Assembly: GCF_002119805.1 (NCBI RefSeq)
Contig: NZ_CP021059.1
Location: forward strand, 558,001-622,000
Source of the DNA: Macrococcoides canis
Lineage (GTDB): Bacteria; Bacillota; Bacilli; Staphylococcales; Staphylococcaceae
Reading direction: 5' to 3'
DNA length: 64,000 nucleotides
The notes beneath the pieces are model-generated. The model saw only the letters and a program-made list of their open reading frames with translations. It was not told the origin of the DNA and made no database searches. Positions 44,913 through 54,241 of the stretch are shown piece by piece. The stretch's first letter is position 1. Each line of letters starts with the position of its first letter. The position numbers and the translations under genes were made by a program.

Positions 44913-46799
44913 ATGAGAATCACTGATTTGCTTACATTTGACACGATGGCAATGGATTTACAAGCGACAACGAAAGACGGCGTAATCGATGAGTTGGTCG
45001 ATACATTATCAGCTGCTGGTATATTATCAGATAAAGCATCATTTAAAGAAGCGATTCACGCACGTGAGGCACAAAGTACGACAGGCGTTGGTGAAGGGAT
45101 CGCGATTCCACATGCGAAAAATGATGCCGTTAAGAAACCAGCTATTGCTTTTGGTAAGGCGATAGATGGAATTGAATATGATTCACTTGATGGACAACCA
45201 GCACGCTTATTCTTTATGATAGCAGCACCTGCTGGAGGCGCACAGACACACCTTGAAGCTTTAGCGAAGTTGTCAGGTATATTGATGAACGAAGAAGTAA
45301 GAACAGAATTACTTCATGCAACGACGAAAGAAGAAGTTATCGAAACAATTAACTTACACGATGAAATTGAAAAGGATGAAGAAGTCGTACTAGCACCTAC
45401 AGGGGATGAAACTGACGATAACCTTGTGCTAGCTGTGACTGCATGTCCTACAGGAATCGCTCATACGTATATGGCAGCAGATGCACTGAAGAATCAAGCT
45501 GTAAAGATGGGTGTACCGATTAAAGTTGAGACGAATGGTTCTGGAGGCATAAAGAATAAGCTGACAGAAGAGGAAATCAAAAAAGCGAAAGGAATTATCG
45601 TTGCTGCAGACGTAAATGTTGAAACAAACCGTTTCCATGGTAAAAATGTAGTGACAGTACCAGTCGCAGATGGTATCAAACGTCCAGAAGAGCTGATTAA
45701 TATGGCTTTGGATACATCGAGACCAACATATGTTGCGAAAGATGATAAAGGAACTTCAACGAGTGGAGAACGAAAAGGATTTTATAAGCATCTAATGAGC
45801 GGTGTATCTAATATGTTACCATTCGTTGTAGCCGGTGGTATATTGATGGCAATTGCATTTATGTTCGGTATAACATCATTTGATCCGACGAAGTCAGATT
45901 ATCATCCGTTTGCCGAAGCATTATGGGCGATTGGGAATAAATCAGCATTTGCATTAATGGTACCGATCTTAGCAGGATTTATTGCGATGAGTATTGCAGA
46001 TCGTCCAGGTTTAGCTCCAGGTATGGTCGGAGGTATGCTTGCAGTTTTAGGTGGCTCTGGATTCTTAGGCGGACTGATTGCAGGTTTCCTTGCAGGATAT
46101 CTCGTTGAAACAATTAAGAAGATGTTAAACGGAATGCCACAAGCATTAGACGGATTAAAACCGACATTATTATATCCATTATTAGGGGTTACAAGTACCG
46201 GACTTATTATGTACTACATTGTTAACCCGCCAGCAAGCTGGTTGAACAAGCTGATGGCTGACACATTAAATAGTATGGATGGAACAAACATTGTATTACT
46301 AGGATTAGTGTTAGGCGGAATGATGGCGATTGATATGGGTGGACCATTCAATAAAGCATCATACGCATTCGGATTTGCAGCAATTGAAGCAGGGAACTAT
46401 GCACCGATTACTGCTGCAATGATAGGTGGAATGGTACCACCGTTAGCGTTAGCATTATCAATGATTCTATTTAAGAAAAAATATACGAAGATACAACGTG
46501 GTTCAATCGTTTCAAATATTGTAATGGGTGCATCATTTATAACTGAAGGTGCAATTCCATTTGCAGCAGCAGACCCATTACGTGTTATTCCATCAATGAT
46601 TGCAGGAAGTGCAACAGCCGGCGCACTTGCAATGGCATTCGGATGTCGTGTACCAGCACCACATGGCGGTATATTTGTAGTTGGACTTGATAAAGCGCAC
46701 TGGCCGATGTTCTTGCTTGCACTGTTAATCGGTGTTGTCGTATCAGCAGTTATATACGGTCTGATCAAGAAACGTCCAGAAGAATTAGAAGTGAAATAA
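44913..46799 (+). CDS. fruA: Fructose PTS enzyme IIABC FruA
   Basis: 628 residues in one chain: EIIA domain (about 1-145, active His in AIPHAKN), EIIB domain (about 170-270, active Cys in AVTACPTGIAHTYMAA) and membrane EIIC domain (about 295-625, with FITEGAIPFAAADP). It imports fructose and phosphorylates it to fructose-1-phosphate using PEP via HPr. The last gene of the operon, followed by a strong terminator. Domain order is normal for Gram-positives. Confidence 0.96.
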   Translation: MRITDLLTFDTMAMDLQATTKDGVIDELVDTLSAAGILSDKASFKEAIHAREAQSTTGVGEGIAIPHAKNDAVKKPAIAFGKAIDGIEYDSLDGQPARLFFMIAAPAGGAQTHLEALAKLSGILMNEEVRTELLHATTKEEVIETINLHDEIEKDEEVVLAPTGDETDDNLVLAVTACPTGIAHTYMAADALKNQAVKMGVPIKVETNGSGGIKNKLTEEEIKKAKGIIVAADVNVETNRFHGKNVVTVPVADGIKRPEELINMALDTSRPTYVAKDDKGTSTSGERKGFYKHLMSGVSNMLPFVVAGGILMAIAFMFGITSFDPTKSDYHPFAEALWAIGNKSAFALMVPILAGFIAMSIADRPGLAPGMVGGMLAVLGGSGFLGGLIAGFLAGYLVETIKKMLNGMPQALDGLKPTLLYPLLGVTSTGLIMYYIVNPPASWLNKLMADTLNSMDGTNIVLLGLVLGGMMAIDMGGPFNKASYAFGFAAIEAGNYAPITAAMIGGMVPPLALALSMILFKKKYTKIQRGSIVSNIVMGASFITEGAIPFAAADPLRVIPSMIAGSATAGALAMAFGCRVPAPHGGIFVVGLDKAHWPMFLLALLIGVVVSAVIYGLIKKRPEELEVK

Positions 46800-46811
46800 A
46801 GCCTCAATAAT

Positions 46812-46849
46812 AACCTGCCGAACTAAATTATTAGTTCGGCAGGTTTTTT
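46812..46849 (+). terminator. Terminator of fruRKA
   Basis: AACCTGCCGAACTAA pairs perfectly with TTAGTTCGGCAGGTT, then T run. Confidence 0.92.
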
Positions 46850-47009
46850 ATATACATTTATAATAGATTGGCAAGACATAAATCTTTTCTCATTATTTAC
46901 TGCGTAATGTGTAAGAAATAGGGTATAATATCATTACTTAATTAAACTAAGTTAAACTTAATAAACATATTATACTATCAATTGTGAAATGAAAGAACGG
47001 ATGATGTGA

Positions 47010-47792
47010 ATGCTATATTATAAAACATATATAAAAGATAAAGAAGCACCGTGGATTACCTTTATTCATGGTGCAGGTGGAAGCTCGACAATATGGTTCA
47101 AACAAATACGATACTTCAGAAAAGATTTCAATATATTGCTCGTTGACCTTCGTGGACACGGTCGATCTACTGAAGTGATATGGAAGAAGGATGACTCATT
47201 TAAGACACTAGCAGCAGAAGTTGTAGAAGTACTAGATGAACTCGGGATTCAAAAGACACATATTATCGGAATGAGTTTAGGGACAATCGTTTCTCAGACG
47301 ATGGCGAACAAATATCCAGAACGCGTAACATCACTTGTATTAGGCGGTGCGATTATATCGCTGGATATACGTACGAAATTCCTGCTGATGGTTGGACGAT
47401 TAACAAAGAATTTTATTCCGTTTATGTTACTTTATAAACTGTTTGCATGGATTATTATGCCGAAGAAGGCTCATGAAGAATCCCGCCTTGCATTTATTAA
47501 CGAAGCAAAGAAGATGAGTCAGAAGCAATTTGTGAAATGGTTTAGCCTGACAAAGTTAATAAATCCCTATTTAAGTCATCTGCAAGTGGCTACAAAGACA
47601 ATACCGACGTTATTCATTATGGGGGAAGAGGATTATTTGTTTATACCTCCAGTTGAGAAAGTAGTAAAAGAAAATGGGAACTTCAGTCTCGAGGTAATTA
47701 AGGATTCAGGACATGTATGTAATATTGATCAGCCTGAACGCTTTAATGATTTGAGTAAGGCGTTTATTAGTGTACATTCTGTTAACGCATAA
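47010..47792 (+). CDS. Alpha/beta hydrolase
   Basis: 260 residues with an alpha/beta hydrolase core: oxyanion HGAGGSS near residue 20, DLRGHGRS, nucleophile GMSLGT near residue 92, Asp in GEEDYLF and His in DSGHVCN. Substrate is unknown; the helical insert around KKAHEESRLAF may cover the active site. The ribosome binding site is weak. Followed by a terminator; no operon partner. Confidence 0.85.
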   Translation: MLYYKTYIKDKEAPWITFIHGAGGSSTIWFKQIRYFRKDFNILLVDLRGHGRSTEVIWKKDDSFKTLAAEVVEVLDELGIQKTHIIGMSLGTIVSQTMANKYPERVTSLVLGGAIISLDIRTKFLLMVGRLTKNFIPFMLLYKLFAWIIMPKKAHEESRLAFINEAKKMSQKQFVKWFSLTKLINPYLSHLQVATKTIPTLFIMGEEDYLFIPPVEKVVKENGNFSLEVIKDSGHVCNIDQPERFNDLSKAFISVHSVNA

Positions 47793-47833
47793 AACCTTAA
47801 TGTAGATGTTTACATTAAGGTTTATGTTTTTTT
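47792..47833 (+). terminator. Terminator of the hydrolase gene
   Basis: AAACCTTAATGTA pairs with TACATTAAGGTTT, then ATG and a T7 run. Confidence 0.85.
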
Positions 47834-47907
47834 ATTATTCAAATCTTAATATTTAAATACACTGTAATATTAATGTAGCCATATTTGTGATAAAATATTG
47901 AGTAATC

Positions 47908-48047
47908 TACCGAGGAGGTGACTACTGTTGGGAAGGTCATAAATTGTATAAGAGCAAGTTTAAATCATGAAATAACTGTAACAAAAATCAAATGTGACTT
48001 ACGTAGTCACCAAACATATTCCGGAGGTGAATCCCTAGTATTAGGGA
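47908..48047 (+). promoter_or_regulatory. Structured leader of the CorC/MpfA-type gene
   Basis: Upstream of the transporter gene lie (a) a near-perfect Shine-Dalgarno AGGAGGTGA at 47913-47921 with no useful gene after it (only a four-codon TTG frame at 47928); (b) GGTGACTAC (47917-47925), which pairs perfectly with GTAGTCACC (48003-48011); (c) an alternative local hairpin GTGACT (47994-47999) / AGTCAC (48005-48010) that uses the same right arm; and (d) a GGAGG (48023-48027) with the hairpin TCCCTA/TAGGGA (48032-48047) before the TTG start at 48053. The two helices exclude each other. I infer a cis-acting regulatory leader, ligand unknown. Confidence 0.6.
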
Positions 48048-48052
48048 ATTAA

Positions 48053-49390
48053 TTGGACATACAGACCATATCAAATTTATTATTATTTGCATTATTAATC
48101 GCATTAACTGCATTATTCGTAGGATCAGAGTTTAGTTTAGTAAAGGTAAGAACTTCAAGAATTGATCAGCTCGTGTCAGAGGGTAATTCTGCAGCAAAGA
48201 TTGTTCAGCACATGGTGCATCATTTAGATTATTATTTATCAGCATGTCAGCTTGGTATTACGGTAACAGCTTTAGGGCTTGGCTGGATTGGTGAATCGAC
48301 CTTCGAATCTTTAATTCATCCCGTTTTACATTTATTGCATATTCCAACTGATTTGAGTAAGCCGCTAACGATTTTCCTGAGTTTCTTTATCGTGACGTTT
48401 ATTCACGTCGTTATCGGAGAGCTTGCGCCGAAGTCTTTAGCGATTCAGTATGCTGAGAGAATGACGTTAGCATTTGCCAGACCGCTCTATTTCTTTGGTA
48501 TTATTATGAAGCCATTGATCTTTGCAATGAATGGTACAGCACGTTTAATCTTACGTATCTTTGGTGTTCAGCCTGCCGATCATGAACAGGCGATGAGTGA
48601 AGAAGAGCTGAAGATCATTATGACCCAGAGTTATCAAAGTGGAGAGATCAACCATACAGAGCTTGCTTACATGCAGAACATCTTCAGTTTTGATGAGCGA
48701 TTAGCAAAGGATATTATGGTGCCGAGAACACAGATGATTTCATTGACACAACCGTTTAATATTGATGAGTTGTTAGAAGTGATTAATGAGCATCAATTTA
48801 CGCGTTATCCAATTACTGAAGATGGTGACAAAGACCATATTATCGGATTTATCAACGTTAAAGAATTTTTAACGAAATATGCTTCAGGGGATCCTGTACG
48901 TATTAAAGATCATATTCATGACCTGCCGCTGATTCATGAAGTAACGCGTATTAGTGATGCTTTAATTAAGATGCAGCGTGAACGTGTGCATATCGCGCTT
49001 GTTATTGACGAGTACGGTGGTACGGCAGGGATTATTACGATGGAAGACATTTTAGAAGAGATTGTCGGCGAGATTCGTGACGAATTTGATGATGATGAAG
49101 TGAACGATATTATTAAGACTGGCGATGATACATACCAGATTAATAGCCGTGTATTATTAGATGAGATTACTGAGAAGTTTGGCATTGAGTTTGAAGATTC
49201 GGATGATATCGATACGATTGGTGGCTGGATGCAAGCGCAGAATCCTGATATTGAGAAGGATGATTATGTTGATACGAAGTATGACAAATGGGTCGTATTA
49301 GAATCTGAGAACCATCAGATTATCAATGTTGCATTGCATAAGGACTTCAATGCTCAAAGAAGTAATCCTGACGAAGAAGAGGATGCGTAA
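48053..49390 (+). CDS. CorC/HlyC-family (DUF21-CBS) transporter, MpfA-like
   Basis: 445 residues: a DUF21 domain with three or four membrane helices (about 1-190, including [12 protein letters not shown] and [11 protein letters not shown]), two CBS domains (about 210-335) and a C-terminal CorC_HlyC domain (about 345-430). Family members, including staphylococcal MpfA, protect against excess magnesium. An in-frame TAA directly precedes the TTG, and no later start would keep the first helix, so TTG 48053 is required. Its GGAGG is 25 bases away, bridged by a hairpin. The next gene follows in two bases. Confidence 0.88.
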   Translation: MDIQTISNLLLFALLIALTALFVGSEFSLVKVRTSRIDQLVSEGNSAAKIVQHMVHHLDYYLSACQLGITVTALGLGWIGESTFESLIHPVLHLLHIPTDLSKPLTIFLSFFIVTFIHVVIGELAPKSLAIQYAERMTLAFARPLYFFGIIMKPLIFAMNGTARLILRIFGVQPADHEQAMSEEELKIIMTQSYQSGEINHTELAYMQNIFSFDERLAKDIMVPRTQMISLTQPFNIDELLEVINEHQFTRYPITEDGDKDHIIGFINVKEFLTKYASGDPVRIKDHIHDLPLIHEVTRISDALIKMQRERVHIALVIDEYGGTAGIITMEDILEEIVGEIRDEFDDDEVNDIIKTGDDTYQINSRVLLDEITEKFGIEFEDSDDIDTIGGWMQAQNPDIEKDDYVDTKYDKWVVLESENHQIINVALHKDFNAQRSNPDEEEDA

Positions 49391-49391
49391 T

Positions 49392-49691
49392 ATGGAAAGT
49401 GGTACTTTGAAGAGTGTATTTAGATTCTTTGGTTTTCTAGAAGGTGGATCTCTATTGTTATTGCTAGGCATTGCAATGCCGCTTAAATATTTAGCTGGAA
49501 AGCCTGAAGTAGTTACTGTAATAGGTTCAATTCATGGATTTTTATTCACAGTGTATGTAATTACATTAATATTAATGACTATTAAGACAAAGTGGCCAAT
49601 AAAGTGGCCGGTCATCGGTCTTATTGTAGCATTCATACCGTTTGGCACATTTGTGTATGATCATTATTATATTCGTTCAAAATATTATTAA
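49392..49691 (+). CDS. DUF3817 small membrane protein
   Basis: About 99 residues with three hydrophobic segments; FGFLEGGSLLLLLGIAMPLKY and VIGSIHGFLFTVYV are typical of DUF3817. Function unknown. An upstream in-frame extension lies inside the preceding gene; GAGG at 49379-49382 suits the ATG at 49392. It begins two bases after the transporter stop codon, so co-expression is very likely. Confidence 0.85.
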   Translation: MESGTLKSVFRFFGFLEGGSLLLLLGIAMPLKYLAGKPEVVTVIGSIHGFLFTVYVITLILMTIKTKWPIKWPVIGLIVAFIPFGTFVYDHYYIRSKYY

Positions 49692-49742
49692 AGCGTGTGA
49701 GGCAATGCCTCAGACGCTTTTACTTTGAAAGGTTGTGGTTGT

Positions 49743-50453
49743 ATGAGAATTAATAAGTTTTTATCTGAAGCGGGCATCTGCTCTCGTCGTGGGGCTGATA
49801 AGTGGATTGAGGCTGGACGCATTAAGATTAATGGTGTTAAAGCAGAGCTTGGCAGTAAAGTGGCAGATGGTGATGTTGTTGAAGTTGATAACAAAGCTGT
49901 CACATTAAATACTGATAAAGGTTATGTGTATATTAAGCTGAATAAACCGCGTGGAATTACATCAACGACTGAGCGTCATATTAAAGGGAATATCGTTGAT
50001 TTCGTAGGACATAGTGAACGTATATTTCATATTGGGAGACTGGATAAAGATTCAGAGGGCTTAATCTTGCTTACGAATGATGGTGATATCGTAAACGAAA
50101 TATTACGTAAAGAAGGTCATCATGAAAAGGAATATATCGTGACAGTAGATAAGCCGATTACTGATGATTTTGTGAAACAGATGTCTGAAGGAGTGGCGAT
50201 ATTAGATACCGTGACTTTACCTGCGAAAGTTGAGAAGTTAAATGCGAAGACATTTAAAATAATATTGACGCAAGGACTGAACCGACAAATCCGCCGTATG
50301 ACTGAAGCATTAGGATATGAAGTGAAACAACTGCGTCGTATTCGCGTAATGAATATATTGGTCGATGACTTAAAGCTCGGGCAGTGGAAAGACTTAACTG
50401 ATAGTGAGAAGGATGAGTTATTTTCGATGTTGAAGTATACACCAAAACGTTAA
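49743..50453 (+). CDS. RsuA/RluF-family rRNA pseudouridine synthase
   Basis: About 236 residues: an S4 RNA-binding domain at the N-terminus (MRINKFLSEAGICSRRGADKWIEAGRI) and a pseudouridine synthase domain with catalytic Asp in GRLDKDSEGLILLTNDG and LNRQIRRM. It most resembles RluF-type enzymes that modify 23S rRNA, though the exact site is not determined. The ATG at 49743 is chosen over the TTG at 49725 because it starts exactly at the S4 domain. Confidence 0.9.
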   Translation: MRINKFLSEAGICSRRGADKWIEAGRIKINGVKAELGSKVADGDVVEVDNKAVTLNTDKGYVYIKLNKPRGITSTTERHIKGNIVDFVGHSERIFHIGRLDKDSEGLILLTNDGDIVNEILRKEGHHEKEYIVTVDKPITDDFVKQMSEGVAILDTVTLPAKVEKLNAKTFKIILTQGLNRQIRRMTEALGYEVKQLRRIRVMNILVDDLKLGQWKDLTDSEKDELFSMLKYTPKR

Positions 50454-50470
50454 ACATAAGTAAATTAGAA

Positions 50471-50519
50471 AAATAAGCGTCAAAACGATAAATTATATAT
50501 CGTTTTGACGCTTTTATTT
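50471..50519. terminator. Bidirectional terminator (pseudouridine synthase / AIM24-like)
   Basis: A 17-base or longer perfect inverted repeat starting AAGCGTCAAAACG lies between two convergent genes. Confidence 0.9.
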
Positions 50520-50520
50520 A

Positions 50521-51306
50521 TTAATCACTGAACATATCAAAAAGTCCACCGATACCGCTTTCTCCTGTTTGTTTACCAGTAACAGGTGCTGCAGCAAAGA
50601 TTCGGCTCGCAAATCTTGAGAATGGAAGAGATTGTACATAAACTGTTCCCGGGCCTCGTAAACGTGCTAAGAATATACCTTCCCCGCCAAAGAGCTTTGT
50701 CTTAAGTCCTGGTACGGTCTCAATATCGTATTCAACTTCTTTTGTCATACCGACTAAGCAGCCTGTATCAACAAGTAAAGTTTCACCAGGCTGTAATTCT
50801 CGTTTCATAATGGCACCCCCTGCATGAATAAATGCCATACCATCGCCCGATAGCCGTTGCATAATAAATCCTTCTCCGCCGAAGAATCCGGCACCAAGAC
50901 GTTTCTGTAATGCAATTCCGACTTGTACACCTTTAGCTGCTGCTAAGAATGCATCTTTCTGACAGATAAACTCACCGCCAAACTGTGATAAGTCGATTGG
51001 GATGATCTTACCAGGATAAGGTGCAGCGAAATATACGTGGTCCTTACCTGTTCCGCGATTAGTAAATGTCGTCATAAACAGGCTTTCACCTGTTAATGTA
51101 CGGCGTCCTGCAGCAAATAATTTATCCATAAATCCGCTGCCGCCACTTGTTGAACCATCACCGAAGATTGTTTCCATCTGAATGTTCGGATTAATCATCA
51201 TCATACTACCAGCTTCAGATATTACTGTTTCGTTCGGATCAAGCTCAATTTCAACGTACTGCATATCATCGCCATAAATTTTGTAGTCTATTTCATGATT
51301 GTTCAT
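50521..51306 (-). CDS. AIM24/TIGR00266 family protein
   Basis: 261 residues, beta-rich and glycine-rich, matching the AIM24/TIGR00266 family (EAGSMMMINPNI; GEFICQKDAFLAAAKGVQVGI; GEGFIMQRLSGDGMAFIHAGG; FGGEGIFLARLRGPG). Bacterial members are cytosolic, of unknown function and form trimeric beta-barrel-like proteins. GGAGG precedes the ATG. Single gene on the minus strand. Confidence 0.92.
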   Translation of the reverse strand: MNNHEIDYKIYGDDMQYVEIELDPNETVISEAGSMMMINPNIQMETIFGDGSTSGGSGFMDKLFAAGRRTLTGESLFMTTFTNRGTGKDHVYFAAPYPGKIIPIDLSQFGGEFICQKDAFLAAAKGVQVGIALQKRLGAGFFGGEGFIMQRLSGDGMAFIHAGGAIMKRELQPGETLLVDTGCLVGMTKEVEYDIETVPGLKTKLFGGEGIFLARLRGPGTVYVQSLPFSRFASRIFAAAPVTGKQTGESGIGGLFDMFSD

Positions 51307-51430
51307 TATAAACCTCCAATTAGTAAGATTATAGTTATTATACTAAATAATTGGATACTCTAAAAATATAATGATGATTCATTTTGTGTGAGTGATTGTT
51401 TAGTGTATGATTTAAATGAAGGAGATGATA

Positions 51431-52267
51431 ATGATGAACCATATTCAGTTAAACAATGGTGTTTCTATGCCGCAACTTGGACTGGGCGTGTATAAAATTA
51501 GCGATGAAGAAATGCCTGAAGTCATTGCTACTGCTTTAGAAGCAGGATATCGCGCATTCGATACTGCACATTTCTATTTTAATGAGGCTTCACTTGGTAA
51601 AGCATTGAAAGAAAGTGGAGTCCCACGCGAAGCGTTATTCATTACGACAAAGTTATGGAATGATGATCAAGGATATGATGCCACGAAGAAAGCATTCAAT
51701 GCGTCACTTCAGAAATTAGACATGGATTATATAGATCTTTATTTAATCCACTGGCCATGTCCTGAAGATGATCTGTATGTAGAAAGCTACAAAGCAATGG
51801 AAGAACTTTATCATGAAGGTAAGATTAAAGCGTTAGGTGTTGCAAACTTTAAGGAACATCATCTTGAAAAGTTACTTCAGGAAACTTCTGTCGTACCTGC
51901 AGTGAACCAGATTGAATATCATCCCATCTTCAATCAGCAGTCATTGCAGCAGTACTGTAAAGAGAAGGGAATTGCCGTCACTGCCTGGAGCCCATTGCTG
52001 CGTGGCGGAGCATTGTTTGAAGATGAAACATTGAAACGTATTGCAGAGAAATATAATAAGACGGTTGCGCAAGTCATTATTAGATGGCATATCGATAGCG
52101 GACGTATCGTCATTCCGAAGTCATCTAATGCTGAACGTATTAAAGAAAACTTTGATGTATGTCATTTTGAGCTGATGGAACAAGATATTAAAGCGATCGA
52201 TGCGTTGAACAGAAATGAACGTCAGTTCAAAGATCCGGATAAGATCAAAATTGGAGATATGAAGTAA
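51431..52267 (+). CDS. Aldo/keto reductase
   Basis: About 278 residues, TIM-barrel AKR with the four catalytic residues: Asp in FDTAHFY, Tyr in HFYFNE, Lys in FITTKLWND and His in LIHWPCP. The C-terminus has the NADP(H)-binding PKSSNAERIKENFDV. Most bacterial members reduce aldehydes or 2,5-diketogluconate-like substrates; the substrate here is unknown. AAGGAG at 51419-51424 fits ATG 51431 (or 51434), not the 51416 ATG. Confidence 0.92.
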   Translation: MMNHIQLNNGVSMPQLGLGVYKISDEEMPEVIATALEAGYRAFDTAHFYFNEASLGKALKESGVPREALFITTKLWNDDQGYDATKKAFNASLQKLDMDYIDLYLIHWPCPEDDLYVESYKAMEELYHEGKIKALGVANFKEHHLEKLLQETSVVPAVNQIEYHPIFNQQSLQQYCKEKGIAVTAWSPLLRGGALFEDETLKRIAEKYNKTVAQVIIRWHIDSGRIVIPKSSNAERIKENFDVCHFELMEQDIKAIDALNRNERQFKDPDKIKIGDMK

Positions 52268-52286
52268 ATGTAGTGACTTTATTTAT

Positions 52287-52314
52287 AGAGATGGTGGATT
52301 CACCGTCTCTTTTT
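52287..52314 (+). terminator. Terminator of the aldo/keto reductase
   Basis: AGAGATGGTG pairs with CACCGTCTCT (one G-U), then T4. Confidence 0.85.
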
Positions 52315-52393
52315 CATGAGTTCGTCACAAATAGTATTATTTAACATGTATATTAAATGTATGTTTGTTGTACAATATATTTGAGGTGAGCAT

Positions 52394-53122
52394 ATGAAAT
52401 TTAAAAAACCAAATCAACACGGTGCCTGGGCGATGATTATCATGCCTGTTCTGTTCGGAATGTTCGCAACGAAGTTCAATGTATTTCAGCTCTTCTTTTT
52501 TATCGGCTGGTTCATGACGTTTTTCTTTGCTGATCATTTACTATTCTATGTAAAGCAACGCAAGAAACAGGTAGGTTACCTGAAATGTGCAATGCTATTT
52601 TTATTGTTATCGGCAGTATGTTTTATTCCGGTTATCGTATATGAATATCAAGTACTGATGTTTTTCTTAGCGATGATTCCGTTTGGTATTATCAACTATT
52701 TCTTTGCTAAAGCACGTAATGAACGACATATTGTGAATGATTTCTCTGCGGTGATGATCTTCTCGATTGCAGGCGTATTAACTTATTATATTGCTTCACA
52801 TCAATTTGAATGGCCTATGGTTTATGTATTTGGACTAAGTGTAGCATATTTCGTGGGAACGGTATTTTATGTGAAGACGATGATTCGTGAGAAGAAGAAT
52901 ATTCGTTACCGTGATATGAGCTATGGGTATCATATCTTGCTTGTTATCGGAAGTTTCCTTGTGCATCCGATACTTTGTATAGCATTTATTCCAAGTTTAG
53001 TGAGAGCAATTGTATTATATGGTAAAAAGCTCAAACCGATACACATTGGAATGCTCGAGATAGGAAATTCGGTGTGGATTACACTATTTGTGGCAGTTTT
53101 CTTTAATATTATATCCAAATAA
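52394..53122 (+). CDS. YwiC-like family membrane protein
   Basis: 242 residues, about seven or eight hydrophobic segments. The opening KFKKPNQHGAWAMIIMPVLFG and the later VNDFSAVMIFSIAG match the YwiC-like family, in which the HGAW motif is conserved. The function is not established. GAGGTGAG lies a few bases before the ATG. A bidirectional terminator follows. Confidence 0.87.
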   Translation: MKFKKPNQHGAWAMIIMPVLFGMFATKFNVFQLFFFIGWFMTFFFADHLLFYVKQRKKQVGYLKCAMLFLLLSAVCFIPVIVYEYQVLMFFLAMIPFGIINYFFAKARNERHIVNDFSAVMIFSIAGVLTYYIASHQFEWPMVYVFGLSVAYFVGTVFYVKTMIREKKNIRYRDMSYGYHILLVIGSFLVHPILCIAFIPSLVRAIVLYGKKLKPIHIGMLEIGNSVWITLFVAVFFNIISK

Positions 53123-53124
53123 AA

Positions 53125-53153
53125 AAAGACAGTGGCATAAGCCTCTGTCTTTA
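53125..53153. terminator. Bidirectional terminator (ywiC-like / glsB-like)
   Basis: AAAGACAG-T-GGC pairs with GCC-T-CTGTCTTT with one internal mismatch, between convergent genes. Confidence 0.85.
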
Positions 53154-53159
53154 TCGTTA

Positions 53160-53414
53160 TTAACGACGTTTGTGCATTAATTGTAATACAATAGAAACGA
53201 TTGCGATTAATAGAATTGTACCTACTAATGCTGGTAAAATGTATACGCCCCAGATTTCAGGACCCCAAGCACCTAATAATTTACCACCAATTGATGCGCC
53301 TAAAAGACCAGCAATGATGTTACCGATTTTTCCACCAGGAATATCAGTACCCATAATCATTCCAGCGATCCAACCAATCAGACCACCCATGATTAACATT
53401 AAAATAAATCCCAT
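53160..53414 (-). CDS. GlsB/YeaQ/YmgE-family stress membrane protein
   Basis: 84 residues: three short hydrophobic segments rich in glycine (MGGLIGWIAGMIMGT; IGNIIAGLLGASIGGKLLG) and a basic C-terminus (MHKRR). It belongs to the GlsB/YeaQ/YmgE (transglycosylase-associated) family of small envelope stress proteins. AGGAGG precedes the ATG. A good SigB-type promoter lies about 80 bases upstream, which fits a stress role. Confidence 0.88.
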   Translation of the reverse strand: MGFILMLIMGGLIGWIAGMIMGTDIPGGKIGNIIAGLLGASIGGKLLGAWGPEIWGVYILPALVGTILLIAIVSIVLQLMHKRR

Positions 53415-53494
53415 AATAATTTCCTCCTATTAGAAAACGATTTAAACGTATAATAATAAAAACGTTTATAAGCTTTCCTGCTTATGTATGATTA

Positions 53495-53519
53495 ATACCC
53501 CGTTGAAATATTAATAAAC
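53495..53519 (-). promoter_or_regulatory. SigB-type promoter of the GlsB-like gene
   Basis: On the minus strand, GTTTAT (complement of 53514-53519) is followed by 13 bases and a perfect GGGTAT (complement of 53495-53500). This matches the general stress sigma factor consensus GTTTAA-N12-15-GGGTAT with one mismatch. Confidence 0.7.
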
Positions 53520-53567
53520 ATATAATTATAAAATAATAAAAAATAGTTACGATTAATAAAAATAAAC

Positions 53568-54170
53568 TTACTGATTTTTAAACAGTAAGTTTATTCTGAT
53601 GAAGATGATGTAGAGTACTAAAGGGATGATATAGCTATAACTATGCGGTAAAAAGAGTATAAGCAGTATAAAGCTGACTGCAAATAAATATTCTCCGATA
53701 CGCTTCGGATGATTGATATATTTGTATATATTTAAATATTCAAACTGAAACCACTTCACGGTACGATCAACTTCTGAAAGCTGATAGAAGATCAATCCGA
53801 TAATAAAGAATGAGACGCTTAAATATGCGCTTGATAAATAGAGCGATTGGTCACTATCTATTATTATATATGGAATTGCAATGTTAAATAATAGTGCGAT
53901 CAATAGATGCTGCCATTCTTGATTTAATGTGATGTAATAATGGTCAGAATGATAATAACGCAAATATATATGCATAATACTAATTGCACCGATGTAGAGT
54001 ACAAGTGTCTTTGAAATAAAGTTTGCATGACCGAGCAATGGATAGTTTATCAATACGACAATCATCGTCGATATATTAAGGTGAATGTATGTTAATGGCT
54101 TTTCTTTATACTTAAAGATAAGAAAAACGATGAGAGTCAAAATTATGTTGCCAATCAGTATGTAACGCAT
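53568..54170 (-). CDS. Hypothetical polytopic membrane protein
   Basis: 200 residues with about six or seven hydrophobic segments. The C-terminal KYINHPKRIGEYLFAVSFILLILF resembles the NHP-x-x-GE motif of isoprenylcysteine methyltransferase/DUF1295-type enzymes, where His and Glu bind S-adenosylmethionine, but the rest does not clearly match. AAGGAGAT precedes the ATG. It lies after queE on the same strand but 71 bases away; no firm function. Confidence 0.6.
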   Translation of the reverse strand: MRYILIGNIILTLIVFLIFKYKEKPLTYIHLNISTMIVVLINYPLLGHANFISKTLVLYIGAISIMHIYLRYYHSDHYYITLNQEWQHLLIALLFNIAIPYIIIDSDQSLYLSSAYLSVSFFIIGLIFYQLSEVDRTVKWFQFEYLNIYKYINHPKRIGEYLFAVSFILLILFLPHSYSYIIPLVLYIIFIRINLLFKNQ

Positions 54171-54241
54171 TCAATTATCTCCTTAAAAAAATCAATCATG
54201 CTTCAATTATAACGTTTTCATAAGCTTAAGCACACAATATA

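Noticed and set aside
47908-48047. M-box magnesium riboswitch or yybP-ykoY element
   Set aside because: The conserved M-box and yybP-ykoY core sequences that I know are not visible; only the general idea of a structured leader is kept.
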